64,000 bases of DNA from Polyodon spathula (Eukaryota > Chordata > Actinopteri > Acipenseriformes > Polyodontidae): positions 29,458,846 to 29,522,845 of the forward strand of contig NC_054547.1 of NCBI RefSeq assembly GCF_017654505.1. Reading direction: 5' to 3'. Below the pieces are notes generated by a model. That model ran no database searches and was not told the origin of the DNA. It saw only the letters and a list, made by a program, of their open reading frames with translations. Below are positions 10,547 to 22,182 of the stretch, piece after piece. A program made the translations under genes and the position numbers. Within the stretch, counting starts at the first letter, position 1. Each line of letters begins with the position of its first letter.

Positions 10547-12310
10547 ATTTCAATTCAATTTTATTTTTGTATAGTGCTTTTTGCAACAGATCGCAAAAAA
10601 GCACTTTACAAAGGCAAAAACAATACATATTACTGAACAACTGTAAACATTATAAAAAATAAAAGAATAAAAAACAAAACAATATATAAGCTGTATTATA
10701 AAAATATGATTTTTAATCTAGATTTAAAAATAAATACATAAATAAATAAAAAATCAGTGGGAACAATATGGGGGCAAGAGGATATCAGCTCATCAGGATG
10801 AAAATGCCAGGCTATAGAAATGGGTTTTAATAGTCTAGACTTTGAAGACATTGACTGAAGGGGCTTCTCTAATTGTGGTGGGCAAGTTGTTCCATAATTT
10901 AGGTGCCATATAACTAAAAGATCTACCACCTGAAGTTTTTTTCTGAATAATAAGTGATCGGAGCGGAAGATTGGGGATATAGGGTTCCAAAAGATCTTTA
11001 AGGTATGGAGGTGCAAGACCATTTAAAGCGTTATAAGTTAGCAGCAATACCTTAAAATCTATTCTAAAACTATCCCGTAGCCAATGCAAAGATGCCAGCA
11101 CCGTGGTGATATGCTCTCGCCTCTTGACCAGAGTTAAAGTTCTAGCTGCAGCATTTTATACAAGCTGAAGGTGAGAAATAATGTTGTGGTTAGACCCAAT
11201 GAAAAGACCATTGCAATAGTCCATCCTAGAGGATATAAAAGCATGCATTAATCTCTCTGCATTCTGCCTGGAAAGAATACCTCTCTGTCTTGCAATATTT
11301 CTTAAATGAAAAAAGGACATTTTTAATGTGTGCTTCGAAAGATAGTTCTGTATCAAATATAACACCTAGGTTTTTTTTTTACTTCTGCCCTAAAATCGGC
11401 ACATCAGATAAAACATCATCTTCATGTTTTTTCAGAGGCCACAGTATCATCGCTTCTGTTTTGTCTGAATTTAACATTAAAAAGTTATTAAACATCCAGT
11501 TCTTAATGTCAGCAAGACAGGTATTCAAAATGTTAGCAACAGATACATAGCCCTGTTTGAGGGACAAGCAAAGCTGAGTATCATCAGCATAACAATGGAA
11601 ACTAACTCCATGTCTACAAATAATGTCACCCAAGGGTAACATATAAAGAGAAAATAAAATTGGGCCAAGAATTGAACCCAGGGGGACCCCACAAGTAAAC
11701 TCTGATAAAAAGGAGTTCTCCTCTTCAATTTTTACAAACTGAAATCTGTTTGAGAGATAGGACTGGAACCAAGACAAGACAGTGCCTGATAATTGCACCA
11801 AATGTTCAAGACGATCAATTAAGAAAGAGTGATCATTGGTGTCAAAAGCTGCACTTAAATTAATTAAAACAGAAACCGATGGTGAGCCCAAGTCAGAGGA
11901 CAGCAGATCATCATTCACTACTCAGATTAGTGCTGGCTCAGTACTATGATAAGGCTTGAAGCTAGACTGAAATTTCTCAGAAATATTCTGTGCATTTAGA
12001 AATCTATTGAGTTGACCAGCCACTACTCTTTCTAACACTTTGGACAGAAAAGGGAGATTGTAAATAGGTCTGTAATTATTAGGAGCAGTGGCATCAAGGG
12101 TGGGCTTCTTAAGAAGAGGTTTTACTACTGCAGTCTTAAAGGAGTCTGGCACAGTGCCTGATAAAAGAGAACTGTTAATAATATTTAAAATGGTGGTATT
12201 TATTTTTGGATAAAAGTAAACGTATGGTAGGAATAGGATTGCATGTGCAAGTTGTGGGTTTCACTTTTCTAAATAAGGAATCCAGCTCTACAAAGATGAG
12301 ACAATCCTTT
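10547..12310 (-). mobile_element. L2-type LINE, 5' truncated and decayed
   Basis: A non-LTR retrotransposon copy on the - strand. The 3' end (10547-10640) shows the terminal stem typical of fish L2 elements, AGTGCTTTTTTGCGATC pairing with GCAAAAAGCACT, followed by an ATTGAA-type tail. Upstream is the ORF2 3' half (see the pseudogene entry). Homology to the region before the reverse transcriptase can be followed to about 12300, where the - strand reads KPTTCTCNPIPT; further upstream I lose it, so the 5' border is approximate. It lies antisense to ZMAT3 and in the same orientation as KCNMB2. Confidence 0.88.
10760..12300 (-). pseudogene. L2 ORF2 reverse transcriptase fragment
   Basis: Remnant of the LINE replication protein, read right to left. 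Recognisable blocks are PLLKKPTLDATAPNNYRP and LPFLSKVLERVVAGQL (12150-12000), LSAAFDTNDHSFLIDRLE (about 11850), CGVPLGSILGP (about 11690), and the catalytic FHCYADDTQLC box near 11590, where both Asp of YADD are kept. The later ORF2 region follows: RNIARQRGILS (about 11290) and HWLRDSFRIDFKVLLLTYNA, then LAPPYLKDLLEPY (about 11090-10990). These match the L2 clade rather than RTE or L1. An in-frame TGA lies at 11922-11924 (likely old CGA), with frameshifts near 11370 and 10835, so it is non-functional. The N-terminal endonuclease is missing. Confidence 0.9.
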
Positions 12311-12890
12311 CTTTGGATCCCCTTCTATCCATTACACAGTGATTTCCACCTAACTGGGGAGAGCAGGCAAAATGGTCAGGTCTATCTCTGTGATTAGATG
12401 GGCAAGCCAGAGGGTATGGCAATTTGACCACAGACTATGTGAAACTGGAGATCCTATTTGCCCCTCTACCAATGTCAGTAGCAGGCCTAATTATTGACAT
12501 GTTATAAAAACTACTGGCGATAATTTCCTCAAATTTAATCATTTCCCTTAGGGTTGATATACTATATGTTTTTGTTGTTCATCCCGCATCACATTAGGAA
12601 ATTCCCTTTCAGTTTCCTGTTAGGGCAGAACACATTCTCTGGAAAGTCTCATGGCTGTAGCAATATGATTATCTTCGCTGCTTGGGTCCTGAAAGAACTA
12701 TTTGTCATTTACCTGAAATGTGTTTTCTGTCTTGACAGGAAATGTGTTAGTTTATTCCAGCTGGAAGAAACTACATCTACTGGCAATACCTCACCCCCAC
12801 AATCATTTTTTTTTTTTTGTGTATTGGAAATATTTTAGTACTGTATATTCACACATAGCCACAGAAAGGGCAATTTGGTCTGAGATGTGT

Positions 12891-12923
12891 TTTTATTTAT
12901 TTTATTTTATTTTATTTTATTTT
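12891..12923. repeat. (TTTTA)n microsatellite
   Basis: About six tandem copies of TTTTA with slight variation at the left edge. It is non-coding. Confidence 0.9.
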
Positions 12924-15294
12924 GATTAAATATTTCCCTGCTTATTCTCATTTTTTGGTGGTTACCACCATCCTGTAAAAATCAAACGCCCAGGAAATAA
13001 TATTATAATTAGGATCCTCACAACGCTATGTGCAAATCAATACAACACTTTCTCATCCCCTTTGCATCACTGTCCAGTTTCTAACAATACAAACACTTTA
13101 TTTTCTATTTGTTTTAGAGATCTATCCATTCCCCTTCAGAACTTGTTTTGGAAGTACAGCTGTGATGTAAAAAGAAAGAATTAAGATGTAACGGAATCCT
13201 TCCCAGACAGTAACAGATTTACCAATTTTACAAATTGCCACTTCTCATTAATCAACAGTAAATGAGAGGGTAACAGGGATGGAAATCAATGCAATCCAAC
13301 ATTAGTCATGCTGTAGATTATCAGCTGTAATCAAATTAGGTTTGCGTTCCAAGGTTTCTTTGAAAAAGTGGGGTTGTAATAAATATGGAATATTGGAAAT
13401 CATCTCGTTCATTTTGTATTTAGAGCCAATTGAAATGTCCTGCTGGAGGCAATTCCAATTACCTGCATTTTTAAACAAGTTTTTTTTCTATTTAATTTGT
13501 TATCCTCTCTTCACTGTCTCAGTTTATCCAGTTTTTACATAATGATCTGGTTAACCCTAAAGCTAAATCAATCCCAGCAGGAATCAAGGGCATCTTTGGA
13601 TCTGGTTCCTGAAAAATATTTCAGATTAACCAGTTGCTACCAACTAAAACTTTCAATTATTAGTATAAAACAAGTAGAAAAAACCTATTGAATACTGATA
13701 AAAACAGACAAATAATCATTCCCAGTTTTTTCTTACTGGCAAGGTTAATTATTTATACCAATTTCTTTTTTTTCCCAGATTTTCTAGGTCCTGGTTCTCA
13801 AATATCAAGTTTTAATTTCATTACCAGTATGGCTGTAACAAGCTTGCATTAAAATTGTATACAAAAAAAAAAAAAAAGGCATTTGAAGCTATTTACCCTG
13901 TTAACCGTTTTTTTCTTGTAATAACATATGCAAAATCACAAGAAATAAATAAAAAAAAAAAAAATAACACAAAAACAATACCAGCTGTAAAGTAGTCAGT
14001 TCAATTTAAATTCATCTGCTTACATGTTTATTAGACTTGCACACAGGTTTCAGAAGCGATTGTGCTGGAACTGCTTAACTGAAGGTTTGATCTACATGAT
14101 GAGTAGACGCATACTGTACCAGGGATTAGGAAACATAAATCTGATGTGCTGAGTGAAAGTTGGGTAAAGCAGCCTTCTCTCCAGTCACTGTTCAAGCTTA
14201 TAGGAAGTTCTAAAGTCATTTGAATAATTAACACCCCTGATCAAAGAAGTCAGGAATCAGTAACAATAAAAAAGACTACATTGAAACAAACATGCCAAGG
14301 ACATGTACAACAATAAGCATAGTTTTCTAGGGCCATTTATTCAATTACAGTAGCTGTGTTTGCTTTTACTTCTTTTTTTTCCACTGGCGCACAAAATAAA
14401 TAAATAAATCAAAGACACATTTCTATATATAAATTCAATAACTAAATTAAATAAACAAATACATAAATAAATCAAATACAGATTTTCCAAAGAGAGTGGT
14501 TTTCTAAAGTAAGTATTAATACACTGATTTGTCTTCACACTTAACAAGATCATTATGTAGAAAATATATTTATCAGTTAAGTCAAGGTAACTTAATAAAT
14601 ATATTATCTTGTAGACACTTATTTATTCAAAAGAATGGTGTGGAAATGCAAAACGAGAACGTTGAGGGTATTCCTGGAACCCCCACGCATTCTTATGAAT
14701 AGGTGCTTCTATACAGCTTTTAACACTAAATGAAACAAAAATCGACCAGGAAAACATATTAAAAAGTGTTCTGTGACCCTGGTTCAGACTTTTCTTCAGA
14801 CAGTTTCTTACATAAGATCCCCATGCAGTCTATAAAATGAGCTGCTGTTTGTCGTAAGTCACATATTCAGCGATTTGTAATTTGGCCATCTGCTTATTTT
14901 CTCTCTTTCCAATCTTTGGGTGGCTAATGATTACTGGAACTAAAAGCTTGTCAGCTTGCATTACTGTAAGAAGAATGCATGGCTACCAGTGAACTAGCGG
15001 TTATTTCACTCATATATTTATATCATTGTGTCACACTAAAAGCTACTTTCCTTGGAGGTGCACATTGTTTTGCTTATTTATTGAAGATGCTTTTAGGGTT
15101 GCCCCTTGGATGTAATTTCTGGATGATCTATTATTTACTGGCATAGTACTGTAATAAAGTGTAATAAGGTGGCGTGGTTACTTTTTATTGCCTCTCTTAC
15201 ATGTGGGTTTTTCCTATTTTGTTATTTTCATCATAGCATGGCAAATTTTATGCAAAAATACGTTATCATAGACTGTACATATTCAAACTATCTC

Positions 15295-15300
15295 AATAAA
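15295..15300 (+). terminator. Candidate polyadenylation signal
   Basis: AATAAA preceded about 20 bp upstream by TGTA (a CFIm-type motif in CTGTACATATTC) and followed by GCTTTTCTGATGTCTGC and TATGCTGTTGATTTG, a GU/U-rich downstream context. It is one of the best-formed + strand signals after ZMAT3. If used by ZMAT3, the 3' UTR would be about 9.5 kb and would include the antisense L2. That is possible but unproven; it could equally be a chance match. Confidence 0.25.
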
Positions 15301-15901
15301 GCTTTTCTGATGTCTGCATTTTCTATGCTGTTGATTTGCAAAATGAGACTCAACTTTTGCAGACTCATAATATGTGGAAACAGTTTGAAGTAACAGCTAA
15401 TAGACTCACCTCTCTTGTGCCTTGCTATTACCGGATATACTTTTCTCGCCTGCCATTAAACACAGATATTTATTTCTAACTGTTTACAGAACAAAGTACA
15501 GCTGTGCTGCACAAGACAGGGATATACCGAGTTCCTAAGGTTATTCAATATTGGGTGTAGTAATGGGTTGGGAACAGTAGAGGGAGCCAGGTTTCTTTAT
15601 TCGAAATCCATAGCCGCCTTCAATTGAAAGTGGGCAGTCTTTGATGTTTATGCAATGTTTCTGAAACTGATTCAAAGCGGTTGTTTATCTTTTAAGGAAT
15701 GGTGGATTCGACTAGTCAATTTTCCTACTGAGTCACGTATTTTGCACCTTTACAGCCTTATACTGTCTGTAATGTGTGTCTTCCTTTAAATGGCACTTGC
15801 TCACCCTTTCTCTAAACTTAAGTCCAATAAAATTTAAATATTTATTTCATCCATGCTGATGTTAACCAAAGTTCAAATCCATCCTAAACTTTAACTAGGG
15901 G

Positions 15902-16265
15902 TGTGGCAGGGCAGATGCCCCTGCATGTAAATAGTTCTGCTGCAGGATTTCAGTTTGGCAGGGATGGGGTTAACATCCCATCCCTGCAGAAAGAAGGGTG
16001 GAATGTGACCAATTTGGGGATATCCACCTGTATAAAGAGGGGCCTGACCCTTGGCTTGCAGGTTAGTTTAAGGAATGGAATGGAAGCAGCAGGTTGCAGT
16101 CCCTGCTCAACACTGGTTCTGGTCTTTTCTATTTATAGTTTGTATTTGTTTACTGTAAATTTGAGTTGCGGAAGGTGTGCATCCCCCACTAAGCTACAGT
16201 ATTCCACGTGTGTGCCTGCTTTCCTAGCCGCTGACAAGACTTGAGTACTACACCACTCTACCACA
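15902..16265 (+). mobile_element. Second solo LTR of the same family
   Basis: A 364-bp relative of the LTR at 2928-3324, in the opposite orientation. It starts TGTGGCAGGGC, contains AGTTTGGCAGGGATGGGGTT (one base different from the other copy), a TATA-like CTGTATAAAGAGG, and ends CTGCTTTCCTAGCCGCTGAC through CTCTACCACA, which aligns with the 3' part of the first copy. Flanks are AGGGG on the left and ATGGGG on the right, so a target duplication is not clear. The middle has diverged more than the ends, and no clear AATAAA remains. No internal retroelement genes flank it. Confidence 0.75.
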
Positions 16266-17553
16266 ATGGGGAAATCACTCACATTTGAAAATTAGTCCTA
16301 AAGAGACCAGCTTTCCTTGAAATACTGGCCAGGGATTCTACTTGGCATCAGCAATATTTTTTTTCTATACTTACACAAACAAAACACTCATCAATTGTGG
16401 CTATTTCCTATTATACCAGATGCTATTGGAACACTTCTACTGTACAATGGATCATGTTACAGCCAATGTCAGAACTGTAGACCTTTCGGCTGAACAAATT
16501 CACCAGAACATCAGGTTAGAGTCCACTGAGCATCTGTTGGTTGGAAATCTTTAACGCAAACACACACTTAAACGGGAAGCGCATCCAAATCATCATATCC
16601 AAGAACCAAACGAATGCAACATGAGGCTTCCTATGTAAACACTTGAATTAGAGCTGCTCCTAAGACAATGGACATGTTGTTTCAGTGCAAACGCTATTGT
16701 AAGATATCACTGCAAAAAAAATCCTAGGAAATAATACCAATACAAAGCAGTATAAATAAAAAAAAAACATCTGATTGCTGGTTGCATACATCAATGTTAA
16801 TTTCAGCTAAGAAAGGATGGTGAGTTCACGTCTAATACAAGAGCTGGACCCTATTTTCCACTGTGAATAGCTGAGAAGTTTTGGAATTTACTTCATAACT
16901 GAGGTGGGAAGGTGTAAATGAAGGAAAACCAGGCTAAAATAAAACGATCCTGGTGTAAACCTGGAAATGTGCAGCCTTACAGTGGAATTTATACTTGATT
17001 ATAGACGAGGCCTGTGCAGTCGGTGACCTCAACCGGTGAGGTTGATTCTGTAAATCGTTTAGAGATTGTGAAATGCATTTATATGAAGTAGATTTCCACC
17101 GAGTGCTGTCAGGAGGTGTTAAGTCTGTCGAAGTCATGTGTGATATGCATTGAGCTTCGTGTCAGGTGCGCATTGCTCCAGAACCCTCCTGGCATTGGTT
17201 TTTAACTGATAACAATAAACAGTGCTACACATTATCTATTTATAAGGAAATCTATGCCCACTGTGTTGTCAACAGGTTCTAAAAGTTTGGAAAGACACGT
17301 GTGGTTTGCATTGCATCAGTGGTAACCCAGCCACATACTCCACCCTAATAGGAGTTATCTTGCCTGTTTGAAATATCTGTACTGAATAGAGAGGGTCATT
17401 GTACTCATAGACACTATGCCTAATCTATGTAGAGGTTTAGTTGACCTTGCAGGTAGCATGTGTTTCCAGGCCAATGCTGAGAGAAGGAAAATGGTACATA
17501 CCATGAAATAACCACAAGAAAGATTCACATTTTTTCATATAAAAATTATCATC
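16266..17553. other. Intergenic, nothing recognised
   Basis: Mostly AT-rich unique-looking DNA between the LTR copy and the putative 3' end of KCNMB2. Small open frames here show no motif or splice context. Confidence 0.4.
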
Positions 17554-17559
17554 TTTATT
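17554..17559 (-). terminator. KCNMB2: Candidate KCNMB2 polyadenylation signal
   Basis: On the - strand AATAAA is followed, about 30 nt on, by TGTGAATCTTTCTTGTGG, a GU/U-rich element. It would give KCNMB2 a 3' UTR of about 2.3 kb. A second AATAAA on the same strand lies near 18186-18191, so the choice is uncertain. Confidence 0.25.
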
Positions 17560-19874
17560 TTTTAATCATTAGCGAAATAGAAAAGTAAGTCACTATGTGA
17601 ATTTTTAAAACTTCAACAGAATACCAGAGATGGAATGACAATATAACAGGAAACAATTGCAGTTTTGTGAAAGGAAATTTGCATCAACTGAATAGAAGTG
17701 AATCAGTAAAAATATTCTGCAGTGGAACCTAAATTAACATTGACTGGTGGCCTGTTAATACAGGTTTTACTATATTATAAATTCTTATGTTCAGAACAGA
17801 TGAATTGATCTATTAAAAAAGGGAAACAGGTGGCTGTTAGATGTAATAATAATTGCTGTTGACTTGTTCCAAAAACATGACCAAAAACTCAAGGAGTCAG
17901 CTTCTAGATGTATATAATTTTAGTTTATAGTGGAGAAAGTGCATCCACTAATTAATCTTGGTGTTTTTACATTCCCACCTCCAGTACCCTAAGAAACTGT
18001 TTTTATTTGAGCTCCTCAAGCTGTGAAAAGGTCTGCCTCGGAGTCTGTCTCTAAGATCAGTCGAGGAGTTACTATGTTCTGGCCCTCTCCTGTAAAAACT
18101 CCACTGAAAGGAGGCCTGAACCCAGACATAAGGGATTATGAAATATGTTAGCTATGAATACAGTCAGTACTCTAACCAGATATGTATTTATTTTCTGTTG
18201 GGTGAAGTACAAGCAGATCTCTAGTAAAGTGAAAAGAAATCAAAAGTTTTTATGGACAAAACACTGTCGAATGTCCAGGGTCGCTATCTCGTAAGTTAGG
18301 GGTGTCCAATCATTAGTTCAGGATCTGGGTGGAGGTTTAATTGGTTCAACTAAAAAATTTAGCACAGGGTTGGAACAAAGACCAGAAGCGTAAGGGCCAG
18401 CTTTGGTCACCACTGTTGTAAATTTTTTCAAATTGTTTGGGGAAATCCTTGGAGATTTATAGATGATCCAGATTTTTGTAGCTACTCCAGATTTCTTTAG
18501 TTCTCATTTTTGCAAAATATATCATAAAGGTGTTAAAGGTGTCAGTCAAGGCATGTGTGACGGCAACCGATTTATAAGTGCGATCCTCAATGTTAAAATT
18601 CTATGCACTGGCAACATTTTGCTTTTTTAATTAAGTAAGGTTATTTTAAACAGTATTATTCTGTGGGAAATGTCCATAATCCATTGCTTCCAGTTGGCCC
18701 CAGGTATAAGTTATTACAGAATCATTGTAGTTTTAAGAAAAAGAAAAAATCATCAACAGTACAAAAACTTCAAAGCAATTTCTTAAGCAATTTCCATCTT
18801 GTGGGTTTGAACCTCCATGGAACAGGGAAACTGTTTCTAAATGCCTCTCTGGAAATGTCTTGCTGGTCAGGAATCTGGGACGTCACATGACAGTTGAAAT
18901 TTGGTTGACAGTATGTCAACTGATTGCTGCTAGCACCAAGGGGTCAAGGGCATAGCTTGTCACACTAGCATTGTTGTCCAAGGAGGGTGTGAATTATAAT
19001 GCAACAAAGTAGCATAATACAATGGACGTTATAAAAACAAGAGCATCACAATAAACTGTCCACTGTTTTACTGTGTGACAGCTACCTTAACTTTAGCAGG
19101 ATGTTTTTCCCTTTTCCATCTGTATAGAAAACATTCTAATCACATTACACCTCTTGAGATGTGCACAATGGGTTACACTTCAGTGTATAAAGCTGGCCTG
19201 TCCTTTGTTGATTTGGTTTTGTGAAAATAGAATTTAAGCATGATAAGAAGCAGGTCAACTCATTGGTACATAGATATGAATACATAGACATTTTTACCTG
19301 ATGTTTTGGTTAGAGTTTGTGTTATACCACCCCACAGTCCTGATCCTCCAACAAGCATTACTTGAGCATCACTGATTTGAGCATACTTGAAAAAGCACTG
19401 CAATCAATTTCACTCTGCGTTTTGGTATTTCTTGGCTTTAAATTTGATGGATAGACTTTCTTTTCCTTTCTTGCTGGTTTTCTGATGTGTTCTCGCTTGA
19501 AAGAGATTCATTGTTTTCTTCGTTAATAATGACAATTTTTATGGCTGCAGTTATATGGAACACTTTTCTTTCACACTGAGAAAAGCTTGTGGCATCCAAA
19601 TTTCCAGATGTGAAATGATGGTGACTGGAAGTATTCCATTCTAGAATGCCTTCGTGTGACAGGCAGGAACAGTCGCCTTCCATAGACCTGGATCAAAATG
19701 TCCAGAAATGAGGAATATGCCGCTTTTATGCTTGACCCTTCAATATTAGCAACATAAAAGTGTTAGCAAATGGTGGCAAACAAGACTTTTCAGATAAAGT
19801 ATTTTGGGAATATAGCATTTGTGACACTTCTTAAGGTTCTTAGGCGTGGTGTAAGAGTTTTTTCCTTTTACATT
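17560..19874 (-). other. KCNMB2: Probable KCNMB2 3' UTR and flank
   Basis: The 2.3 kb immediately downstream of the KCNMB2 stop. No coding exon is supported. It contains a dispersed repeat at 18297-18420 and otherwise unremarkable AT-rich sequence. Its UTR status is inferred from position only. Confidence 0.4.
18297..18420. repeat. Small dispersed repeat, MITE-like
   Basis: A block beginning GGGGTGTCCAATCATTAG and including GGGTTGGAACAAAGACCAG, text I recognise as a common dispersed repeat in fish DNA. Its ends are weakly inverted: GGGGTGTCCAA on the left against GTGGTGACCAA read from the right. No transposase is associated. The family is uncertain. Confidence 0.5.
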
Positions 19875-20153
19875 TCACCTTTTGATTTTACTGATGCCCT
19901 CGCAGAACAAGGAGAGATACTGAGTGAGTTTCACCATGGCGATGATGAGGGTACCTCCAATGAGCATGCAGGTAGGCCAGAAGAGGGAGTGAAAGAGAGC
20001 ACTGGGCCCGTACAGTCTAGTCAAAAGAACATTCTCTTGTTTTCTTTCTCGGTCATGAAAGCATGGAAACTGTTGATGTTTTTTGAAATACTCCGCAATT
20101 TTCTCGATTACGGTCATGTTGCACGTCTTTTTGCATTTTGGTACATAAAAGCA
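19875..20153 (-). CDS. KCNMB2: KCNMB2 terminal coding exon
   Basis: Last coding exon of the BK channel beta-2 subunit, residues 141-232 plus TGA at 19875-19877. It encodes the end of the extracellular loop (CFYVPKCKKTC, then FKKHQQFPCFHD), the second membrane segment (about residues 194-216, within LFHSLFWPTCMLIGG and TLIIAMVKL) and the short cytoplasmic tail QYLSLFCEGISKIKR. Human KCNMB2 ends nearly the same way as I remember it (QYLSLLCERIQRINR). The acceptor TTTTTTCTAG sits at 20154-20163, and phase 0 joins to the exon at 20434-20629. Loop cysteines at 141, 147 and 171 match the family; Cys151 appears extra. Asn152-Met-Thr is a glycosylation sequon. KCNMB2 is preferred over KCNMB1, 3 and 4 because of the LFHSLFWPTC and KLTQYLSL blocks and the N-terminal exon. 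Confidence 0.96.
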   Translation of the reverse strand, partial: CFYVPKCKKTCNMTVIEKIAEYFKKHQQFPCFHDRERKQENVLLTRLYGPSALFHSLFWPTCMLIGGTLIIAMVKLTQYLSLFCEGISKIKR

Positions 20154-20433
20154 CTAGAAAAAAAGCAGAAAAAAACAACAGTTAGGACAAACAGTTTTAT
20201 TTGATTTGTTAACCGATTCTTATGTTGTAAAATATACACACTTTTGCATTCAATCAATGTAATATGCATTTATCAAATAGTGATATCTGTTGTCTTAATT
20301 TGTCATTTCTACAACATGGTTCTCTGAACTAAGCATTAACAAATAATGATCACAATTGCAAATGCAATATAAAATCATACAGAACTCAGAGGTAACCAAA
20401 AGCCATAGACATAGTGTTATGTCTGCTGCTCAC
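20154..20433 (-). other. KCNMB2: KCNMB2 intron 3 (280 bp)
   Basis: A short GT-AG intron between the two loop-encoding exons: donor GAG/gtgagcagc, acceptor ttttttctag. It contains nothing else notable. Confidence 0.9.
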
Positions 20434-20629
20434 CTCAGGGTTGATTTCCAGAGTCTCCTCCGTGTGGGACAGCCGGTATACTTCTCCAGAGGAGTTCAAG
20501 ATGACAAAGACCTGCAGACAGGGATATTTTGATACTCCATAGCAGTCTGAGCCACAGCTGAACGTACAGGTCATATCTCCTATGTTGCTAGAGTTGAGCA
20601 CAGTGCACCACGACTCCTCCGTCCAGATG
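20434..20629 (-). CDS. KCNMB2: KCNMB2 third coding exon (extracellular loop)
   Basis: A 196-bp exon coding for residues 75 (shared codon) to 140 of the BK beta-2 subunit. It forms most of the large disulfide-bonded extracellular loop that sits over the channel pore and shapes toxin access and gating. Recognisable stretches are IWTEESWCTVLNSSN, CTFSCGSDCYGVSKYPCLQV and LSHTEETLEINPE, each matching vertebrate KCNMB2 as I remember it. Cysteines at 83, 96, 100, 104 and 112 align with the family set. Sequons are Asn87-Ser-Ser and Asn120-Ser-Ser. The donor is GAG/gtgagc and the acceptor CTTACCTCAAG; its pyrimidine tract is moderate, but the phase closes perfectly with the exon before it (AG/C giving Ser75). 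Confidence 0.95.
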
Positions 20630-21766
20630 CTTGAGGTAAGTATGAAGAAAGAGCATGAAGTGGTTATGCACCAGTTACTGGATCCTACCTCAAGGAGGTA
20701 GCTTTATAAAGTACACAAGGAGGTTGACCTTGAAAAGCTACCCCCCCACACACACATCTTTACAGAGGGTAGAAAAAGCACACATTCAAATGCGTAAAGC
20801 TACATTTAGAAATATTTACAAATACGATTGCTTTGGTAAAAAATCTTAACAATTAAAAAAACCATACCACAGTTATGACAGGTGTTAGTAGGTCAAGTCC
20901 TGAGAAACTGTTGCTGCCTCCTGAGTGCTTAGAAATTGCATCTCTTATCAAAAATAATTTAATGAGAAGAACGTAACACTGTTGCAAATGATCAAATGTA
21001 ATTTGGCCTTACACAACATTCTTGGACTGTGCAACACATATAAAAACTGCGTTGCTACGGGAGAACACTGTGTGAAAAAAGTATTTAAAAAGCCACTAAC
21101 ATTGCTTAAAATGCGATTTAAATTATTGTTCATAAATTGTAACTGTGAAAGATCTTGCCTTTTGGTTTAATCTATTTCAGATACAGAATGCCATAGCTGT
21201 TCTTCACTGGAGCCATGAGCTAGTAGTATGATAAAAAGCATCTCCCGGTGTGATTTCTGTTACAAGTAAGGTACTGTACAGAACACAATGCTCCTTCCAG
21301 TGTTATAAATCTTGGTCAACTCTTTAAAGAAAAGTCTCATTGGGTTCTCAGTTGAACAAGCTGTGCTATTATACTCAAATCTGCTGGCTGGTGAGTCACT
21401 TCCCATGTTGGCAGACTACTGGCTGGTCTGTACGTCAGTTCCTCTCTCCATTCGCAGATATTAAGCCCCAGCTGCTTTTTAATTGTCCAACTGACACTTA
21501 TCCCAGTACAATCTGCAATGGGACGAGGTCATTTTGCTTTTCTAGTAGATCACTTTCAAAGCCTTCTGGTTAATAATAACAGCAGCAGCACCCTACACTC
21601 GTTGAAGTTTCGTATACCTGCTGTCTATTTTTTAGAGAGCTCCTTGAAATTAAGATTTCCAGTTATAAGAATAAAAAAAAGATGTTTTAAAATGTCAGTC
21701 ACACTTTAAATAATGTGGCTGTTTATTACTTATAACAGTGATTGAGGTTGTGAAGAATATCTTACA

Positions 21767-21840
<74 letters not shown>

Positions 21841-22182
21841 CAATATTGCATTTTCTGTGGACAAGGCCTATTATTAATTTGGGTGACCTATTGCACTAAG
21901 ACATTGACTTTGCTGTAACTGCAATTTTTATACTTTTTTTATAATTAATATATAATTATAATTATAGTTTATCTCTTGTTTTTGTGGCTGAGGGTTAACG
22001 CTTGGCTTTACATCTCTTGTCACTTTAAATTATTGTATAGATTTATATATATATATTTGCTAACATCTGTCAACCAACTGCTTTACCAGATAGCAGAAGA
22101 TGCCCAGTTGGAAACAAATAAACTACATCCTATGACAATCTAATTCATTCCCCTAGTACCACAGACATAGTAAGTGTGCTAC
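20630..22182 (-). other. KCNMB2: KCNMB2 intron 2 (1553 bp)
   Basis: A GT-AG intron (donor gtagcacac, acceptor ctcaag) containing the palindromic AC/GT microsatellite at 21764-21837. Small open frames inside show no family signature. Confidence 0.88.
21764..21837. repeat. Palindromic (AC)n-AT-(GT)n microsatellite
   Basis: An AC tract runs directly into a GT tract through ACATATGT. Positions 21774-21825 form a perfect 52-bp palindrome centred between 21799 and 21800. Both arms can also adopt alternating purine-pyrimidine Z-DNA. Confidence 0.97.

Larger units (their letters stand above)
12311..15901. other. Intergenic region between ZMAT3 and KCNMB2
   Basis: AT-rich sequence without a supported exon on either strand. 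It contains a (TTTTA)n tract at 12891-12923, A-runs at 13862-13878 and 13951-13965, and AAATA-type tracts near 14393-14470. A canonical AATAAA with a GU-rich follow-up at 15295-15340 is listed separately. A sequence near 13270-13340 (AATCAATGCAATCC to GTAATCAAATTAG) looks high in complexity with homeodomain-like cores, but I cannot show conservation. Confidence 0.5.

Noticed and set aside
19770..20204. 144-codon + strand frame
   Set aside because: Antisense to the last KCNMB2 exon, which has clear homology and splice sites.
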